A stretch of 8,778 nt of DNA, taken from an uncultured Rothia sp. (GTDB taxonomy: Bacteria > Actinomycetota > Actinomycetes > Actinomycetales > Micrococcaceae). Position 1 is the stretch's first letter, and every line of letters starts with the position of its first letter. The stretch spans positions 1-8,778 of the forward strand of contig CALGXU010000027.1 in the NCBI GenBank assembly GCA_937935205.1, in the 5' to 3' direction. Below the pieces are notes generated by a model. The model was given only the letters and a program-made list of their open reading frames with translations. It was not told the origin of the DNA and ran no database searches. Shown here piece after piece: positions 5,410 through 8,778 of this stretch. The translations under genes and the position numbers were made by a program.

Positions 5410-6237
5410 ATGAGCACTCTTCTCAGCTGCGAAAATGTGCACGTGAACTACGGGCCAGTCCGCGCCCTCACCGGCGCATCCTTCACCCTGGACACCGGGC
5501 GTATCTGCGGCCTGATCGGCATGAATGGCTCCGGCAAATCCACCCTCTTCAAAGCCATCATGGGGGTCGTGCCCGTGCACGCCGGTAGCATCACCCTCGA
5601 CGGGCAACCCGTCGGCGGTCACCGTGGCGGCCGCAGCAAGAACGCGCACCACCACCGCGCCGGACTCGTCAGCTACGTGCCGCAGAGCGAAGAAATCGAC
5701 TGGACCTTCCCCATCTCCGTGCGCGAGGTCGTCAGCATGGGGCGCTACCGCAACCTCGGCATCACCCGCCGCCTGCGTGCCGCAGACCGTGCCGCCGTGG
5801 ATGAGGCGCTCGCCCGCGTGGAACTGACCGACCTTGCCGACCGTCAGATTGGGGCGCTCTCGGGCGGTCAGCGTAAGCGCGCCTTCGTGGCACGCGCTAT
5901 CGCCCAGGGTGCCCAGTTGCTGCTGCTGGATGAGCCCTTCGCCGGTGTGGACAAGCGTAGCGAGGCGATGCTCATTCAGGTCATCAAACAGCTGCGTGAC
6001 GAGGGCGCGACCGTGCTGGTTTCCACGCACGACTTGGCGACCCTGCGCCAGTTCGCTGACGAGGCGCTGCTACTGCGCGGTGAGATTCTGATGCACGACA
6101 CCCCCGAGAAGGTGCTCGCCCCCGAGAACCTGGTGCGTGCCTTCGGCATGGAAGTGGACGCCGGCGCGCCGACTGCTACCTCTAGCGCTGCTACCTCCGG
6201 CACTACTACGAACAGCTCTGCGGAAGGGAAGAATTAA
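5410..6237 (+). CDS. mntB: Metal ABC transporter ATP-binding protein
   Basis: This 275-aa ATPase powers uptake of the metal bound by MntA. It has Walker A GMNGSGKST (37-45), Q-loop Gln92 in VPQSEEIDW, signature LSGGQRKR (150-157), Walker B LLLLDEP with D174-E175, and H-loop His207 in STHD. The EEIDWTFPISVREVVSMGRY stretch is typical of the manganese/iron/zinc (SitB/ZnuC) subfamily. Between the D-G-Q turn and the Q-loop is an unusual Gly/Arg/His segment (about 69-85) with three consecutive His at 80-82. The C-terminus, from about residue 250, is an Ala/Thr/Ser-rich low-complexity tail. AAGGA directly abuts the ATG, so AGAAAG at 5395-5400 is the better ribosome site. It follows mntA after 226 bp and abuts mntC with no gap. 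Confidence 0.93.
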   Translation: MSTLLSCENVHVNYGPVRALTGASFTLDTGRICGLIGMNGSGKSTLFKAIMGVVPVHAGSITLDGQPVGGHRGGRSKNAHHHRAGLVSYVPQSEEIDWTFPISVREVVSMGRYRNLGITRRLRAADRAAVDEALARVELTDLADRQIGALSGGQRKRAFVARAIAQGAQLLLLDEPFAGVDKRSEAMLIQVIKQLRDEGATVLVSTHDLATLRQFADEALLLRGEILMHDTPEKVLAPENLVRAFGMEVDAGAPTATSSAATSGTTTNSSAEGKN

Positions 6238-7122
6238 ATGGACATCCTCAACTTTCTGGTGGAGCCGCTGACCCTGCCCTTCATGCTCCGCGCATTCGTG
6301 GTCACCGTCATCGCCGCCGCCGTCTGCGCCCTGCTCTCCTGCTGGCTCGTGTTGCTCGGCTGGTCGCTCATGGGGGACGCCATCTCCCACGCGGTGCTGC
6401 CCGGCGTGGTGCTCGCCTACATTTTCGGCGCGCCCTTCGCCGTCGGCGCGGTGGTTGCCGCCCTCGTGGCGGTGGCCCTCATCGGCGGGGTGCAACACAG
6501 CGGCCGCGTGCGCGAGGACGCCGCGATCGGCATCGTGTTCACGACCATGTTCGCGTTCGGTCTGGTGCTGATTTCGGTCACGCCGTCGAATACCGACCTG
6601 AACCACATTCTCTTCGGTAACGTGCTGGGTGTGTCCTGGTCGGACGTCTGGCAGGTCGCCGTCCTCGCGGTGGTGGTTGCTGCCGTGCTGCTGGTCAAGC
6701 GCCGCGACTTTGTGCTGTACGCCTTCGACCCGGGCTTTGCGCAGGCGGTGGGGTTGCGTCCGCGTCTGCTCGGCGCGCTGCTGCTGATTATGCTGGCGTT
6801 GACCTCCGTGGTGGCGCTGCAGATCGTGGGCGTGGTGCTGGTCGTGGCGATGCTCGTCATCCCCGGCTCCACGGCGCGCCTCATTACCGACCGGTTCGTG
6901 CCGATGCTCGCGGTGAGCGTGGGTGTGTCCCTGGTGGGCACGCTGACCGGCCTGTACGCCAGCTACCACGCGGATGTATCCCCCGGCGGTGCCGTGGTCG
7001 TCACGCAGGGCATATTGTTCGCCCTGGCGTACGTGTTCGCCCCGCGCTACGGTCTGCTGGGTAGGATGCGCGCCCGCCGACTCAGCACTGGTGCAGCGAA
7101 AACTGAGCCCTCAGCTTCCTAA
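6238..7122 (+). CDS. mntC: Metal ABC transporter permease (ABC-3 family)
   Basis: This 294-aa polytopic membrane protein forms the metal channel as a homodimer. It has about eight to nine hydrophobic segments and the ABC-3 landmarks MGDAISHAVLPGV (D47 and H51), FDPGFAQAVGL near the ATPase-coupling helix, VVLVVAMLVIPGSTA and SYHADVSPGGAVV. The ATG follows the mntB TAA directly, with GGAAGGGA (6222-6229) inside the mntB tail as ribosome site, so translation is probably coupled. Length is normal, and the C-terminal tail is cytoplasmic and Ser/Ala-rich. Only one permease gene is present, unlike corynebacterial mntABCD, so a homodimer is expected. Codon use matches its neighbours. Confidence 0.93.
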   Translation: MDILNFLVEPLTLPFMLRAFVVTVIAAAVCALLSCWLVLLGWSLMGDAISHAVLPGVVLAYIFGAPFAVGAVVAALVAVALIGGVQHSGRVREDAAIGIVFTTMFAFGLVLISVTPSNTDLNHILFGNVLGVSWSDVWQVAVLAVVVAAVLLVKRRDFVLYAFDPGFAQAVGLRPRLLGALLLIMLALTSVVALQIVGVVLVVAMLVIPGSTARLITDRFVPMLAVSVGVSLVGTLTGLYASYHADVSPGGAVVVTQGILFALAYVFAPRYGLLGRMRARRLSTGAAKTEPSAS

Positions 7123-7167
7123 GAAAGCTCGCTCTGTGAAAGCTCACTGACCACACTCACCGAATAC

Positions 7168-7212
7168 AGCAGTAGGCGGAAAGCCCCACCGTGGGGCTTT
7201 CCGCCTACTGCT
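7168..7212. terminator. Strong terminator between convergent mntC and mntR
   Basis: AGCAGTAGGCGGAAAGCCCC (7168-7187) pairs perfectly with its reverse complement at 7193-7212; the symmetry runs to the centre, leaving a tiny loop around ACCGT. ATCTTTT follows on the plus strand, so it is a classical terminator for mntABC. It probably also ends the leftward mntR transcript, which meets it 40 bp after its stop codon. Confidence 0.93.
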
Positions 7213-7251
7213 ATCTTTTGAAGGTTTAGTCGCGCTTCTAACGCACTATTC

Positions 7252-7983
7252 CTAACGCACCGTGCGGGATACGAACAGGGAGGCGGTCGCCTCCGCACCC
7301 AACGGAATAATGGTGCCGCCGGGCTTCACCGCACCGGCCGCGTCCGTCTCGTGCAGGTTGCCGGAACCGGCACCGACCACGCTCACGTTCACCGCCTCCG
7401 AGAAGGGCGCACCCTCCTCAATGTGCAGGCGCACGCCGGGCACAAAACCGTGGCCCTGCAGGTAACGCAGCAGGCGCGGGTCGTCATCGTTAATGCGTTC
7501 GAGCACGACTGTTTCGCCGGGTTCGCACTGGCTCAGCGGCACGGTCTGCGGAAAACTAATATGCCCCGAAGAGTCCGGGATCGGGTCGCCGTGCGGGTCG
7601 CGGGTCGGGTGCCCCAGCAGGGTGTCGATGCGGTCCACCATGAAGTCGGACACCGCGTGCTCCAGAACCTCCGCCTCGTCGTGCACACGGTCCCAGGTGT
7701 AGCCGAGCGTCTCCACAAGGAACGTCTCAATGAGGCGGTGGCGGCGAATCATCGCCAGCGCGTAGGAGCGGCCGGTTTCAGTGAGCTCAATAGCGCCGTA
7801 GGGCTGATGCTCGATCAGGTCGGCGGCGGCGAGGCGCTTGAGGCCGTCAGATACCGAAGAAATGCGCAGGCCCATGCGCTCTGCCAGGGCGGATGCGGTG
7901 GCAGGGGTTTTGGTCCATTCTTCGAGGCTCCAGATTTCCTTGAGGTAGTTCTGGGTGCTGACGGAAAGTTCTGAAAGGGGCAT
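7252..7983 (-). CDS. mntR: MntR, DtxR-family manganese-dependent repressor
   Basis: This 243-aa metalloregulator has an N-terminal winged helix (about 8-72, recognition helix around SSVSDGLKRL), a metal-binding dimerisation domain (about 73-140, with RRHRLIETFL and HDEAEVLEHAVSD) and a C-terminal SH3/FeoA-like domain (about 150-243). Candidate ligands are His82, Glu86, His101, Glu105, Glu108 and His109. Glu105 stands where DtxR has Cys102, which marks manganese-type members. From memory it resembles mycobacterial MntR along its length. Asn12 occupies the position of the Asp (MntR) or Met10 (DtxR) ligand. The frame is open 30 codons further upstream, but ATG 7983 starts at the family N-terminus and lies 7 nt after a -10 box. 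It faces mntABC, and the palindrome at 4062-4079 is its likely target. Binding with Mn2+ should repress uptake. Confidence 0.93.
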   Translation of the reverse strand: MPLSELSVSTQNYLKEIWSLEEWTKTPATASALAERMGLRISSVSDGLKRLAAADLIEHQPYGAIELTETGRSYALAMIRRHRLIETFLVETLGYTWDRVHDEAEVLEHAVSDFMVDRIDTLLGHPTRDPHGDPIPDSSGHISFPQTVPLSQCEPGETVVLERINDDDPRLLRYLQGHGFVPGVRLHIEEGAPFSEAVNVSVVGAGSGNLHETDAAGAVKPGGTIIPLGAEATASLFVSRTVR

Positions 7984-8001
7984 AAAGATAAGTTTACCTT
8001 T
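7984..8001 (-). promoter_or_regulatory. mntR -10 box inside an imperfect 18-bp dyad; probable leaderless start
   Basis: Read leftward, TAAACT (7996-7991) is a TANNNT -10 box ending 7 nt before the ATG at 7983, so the mRNA would start at or within a base or two of the ATG. The surrounding AAAGGTAAACTTATCTTT is an imperfect palindrome with 7 of 9 base pairs matched, suggesting an operator over the -10. CGGACA at 8017-8012 is a weak -35 with a 15-bp spacer. The sequence differs from the mntA operator. Confidence 0.4.
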
Positions 8002-8053
8002 TCTCTGGTTTTGTCCGCCGAGTTGCAGGGTATTCAGCGCGGGCTTAAAGAGC

Positions 8054-8105
8054 GTCCCGCCCGGACGGTTCACCCCTGGCAGGGGGTGACCATCACGGGC
8101 GGGAT
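8054..8105 (-). terminator. Large hairpin terminator after the right-edge gene
   Basis: TCCCGCCCG (8055-8063) pairs with CGGGCGGGA (8096-8104), and inside it TCACCCCT (8070-8077) pairs with AGGGGGTGA (8081-8089) with one bulged G. Short G-G/C-C pairs join the two stems. Read leftward, CTCTTT follows the stem, so it ends the gene at 8179-8778 and insulates mntR. Confidence 0.75.
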
Positions 8106-8178
8106 CGGGTGTTCGGTTCCGCGCTGGCAGCTACGAAAGGCTGGCAGGCGCGAAAGAATGAGGGATGCGCGGCGGCGG

Positions 8179-8778
8179 TTAGGTGGCGCGGCGGCGCGAA
8201 CGGTCAATACGGGTCAGCAGCTCGATGAGCGCACCGCGTGCCGCCTGCTCCTCGTGCCAGAGGGAGCGGACGAGGGTGCGGCTGACCGCCTGGGTGGTGA
8301 TGCCGAGTGCGGTTGCGGCGGCTTTCTGCTGGCCGCGCACGCCGGGTACGAGCAGGTTTACTACGCGCCATTCGGCGTCGGTGCGGTCGGCGCATACGCG
8401 GTAGAGCAGGCGTGCGGAGCCTGCGGCAAGGTCGGCGAGGTGGCGGTTGTCGGCGCTGACGCTGATGCAGCGTACGGGTGCGCCTCCCTGTGCTTCTTCG
8501 ACGGCGAGGCGTGAGAATTCGAGGGCGTCGCCGGTGCAGTCGGTGGTGCTGACGGCGCCGAGTGCGCCTGCGAATCGGGGGATGTTGAGCTCGCCGATTC
8601 CGATGCCGACCCAGAAGCCGTTATCGCGCGCGGCAATGAGCGCCGCGTGGAGTGCGTCGCTGGCGCGGTCGAAGGCGCCCTGAATTTCGTCAGGGTATGT
8701 CTGGGCGAAGGCAACACGCGGGTTGAGCTTTGCGAGTTCGTCCGACAGTGCAGTGAGTGAGTGCTGTGCGGAACGTTG
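8179..8778 (-). CDS. Partial HTH protein, possibly SatD-like (5' end outside window)
   Basis: The last 199 codons of a leftward gene are present; the frame is open to the right edge and ends in TAA at 8179-8181. The visible part begins QRSAQHSLTALSDEL. It contains QTYPDEIQGAFDRASDALHA, then WVGIGIGELNIP, a central alpha/beta region, and a C-terminal helix-turn-helix (QKAAATALGITTQAVSRTL) about 40 residues from the end. From memory, a D-E-I/F-Q-G helix followed by G-I-G-I/V-G-E and a terminal HTH matches the SatD family (named from streptococcal acid tolerance), which often lacks a known biochemical role. The missing N-terminus would hold the diagnostic first strand, so the family call is tentative. 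A DNA-binding role is inferred from the HTH. It is separated from mntR by a terminator and is probably not co-transcribed with it. Confidence 0.6.
   Translation of the reverse strand, partial: QRSAQHSLTALSDELAKLNPRVAFAQTYPDEIQGAFDRASDALHAALIAARDNGFWVGIGIGELNIPRFAGALGAVSTTDCTGDALEFSRLAVEEAQGGAPVRCISVSADNRHLADLAAGSARLLYRVCADRTDAEWRVVNLLVPGVRGQQKAAATALGITTQAVSRTLVRSLWHEEQAARGALIELLTRIDRSRRRAT

Noticed and set aside
6070..6969. Leftward ORF (299 codons) opposite mntB/mntC
   Set aside because: Extremely His/Gln/Arg-rich, the expected complement of a hydrophobic permease with GC-rich codons.

Overview
The window looks like chromosome from a high-GC actinobacterium, most likely a Rothia-like member of the Micrococcaceae. 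This is inferred from strongly G/C-ending codons, a MntR that resembles the mycobacterial protein as I remember it, actinobacterial-style SLH modules, and -10 boxes of the TANNNT type. No database search was possible, so the genus is a guess. There are no tRNA or rRNA genes, CRISPR arrays or recognisable insertion sequences.

Left part (1-3017): a perfect hairpin opens the window, followed by a C-rich leader. Next comes a 442-codon cytoplasmic-looking right-handed beta-helix protein of the pectate-lyase-3 type. It is closed by a long terminator hairpin and an AT-rich island carrying two tandem palindromes. After a C-rich leader comes a secreted 268-aa protein with SLH-type modules and one EF-hand-like calcium loop. 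Middle (3018-3988): a 45-nt hairpin, then xth (exonuclease III / AP endonuclease), probably translated from a leaderless mRNA, and its terminator.

Right part (4056-7983): a compact metal-uptake locus. A TTGAAA/TATTGT promoter has an 18-bp perfect palindrome filling its spacer. It drives a structured leader, then a TroA/PsaA-type lipoprotein (mntA), a 226-bp C-rich intergenic region, an ABC ATPase (mntB) and an ABC-3 permease (mntC). A strong terminator separates this operon from the convergent mntR gene, which encodes a DtxR-family regulator with manganese-type ligands. The simplest model is that Mn-loaded MntR binds the palindrome and shuts down mntABC when manganese is sufficient. MntR may also regulate itself through an imperfect dyad over its own -10 box.

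Right edge (8055-8778): a large hairpin terminator and the 3' part of a leftward gene with a C-terminal helix-turn-helix, possibly SatD-like, whose start lies outside the window.

The family of every complete gene is recognisable and I see no clear new multi-gene system. The most interesting material is regulatory: the operator placement, the phased repeat and C-over-G region between mntA and mntB, the tandem palindromes upstream of the SLH gene, and an Asn at a usual metal-ligand position of MntR.
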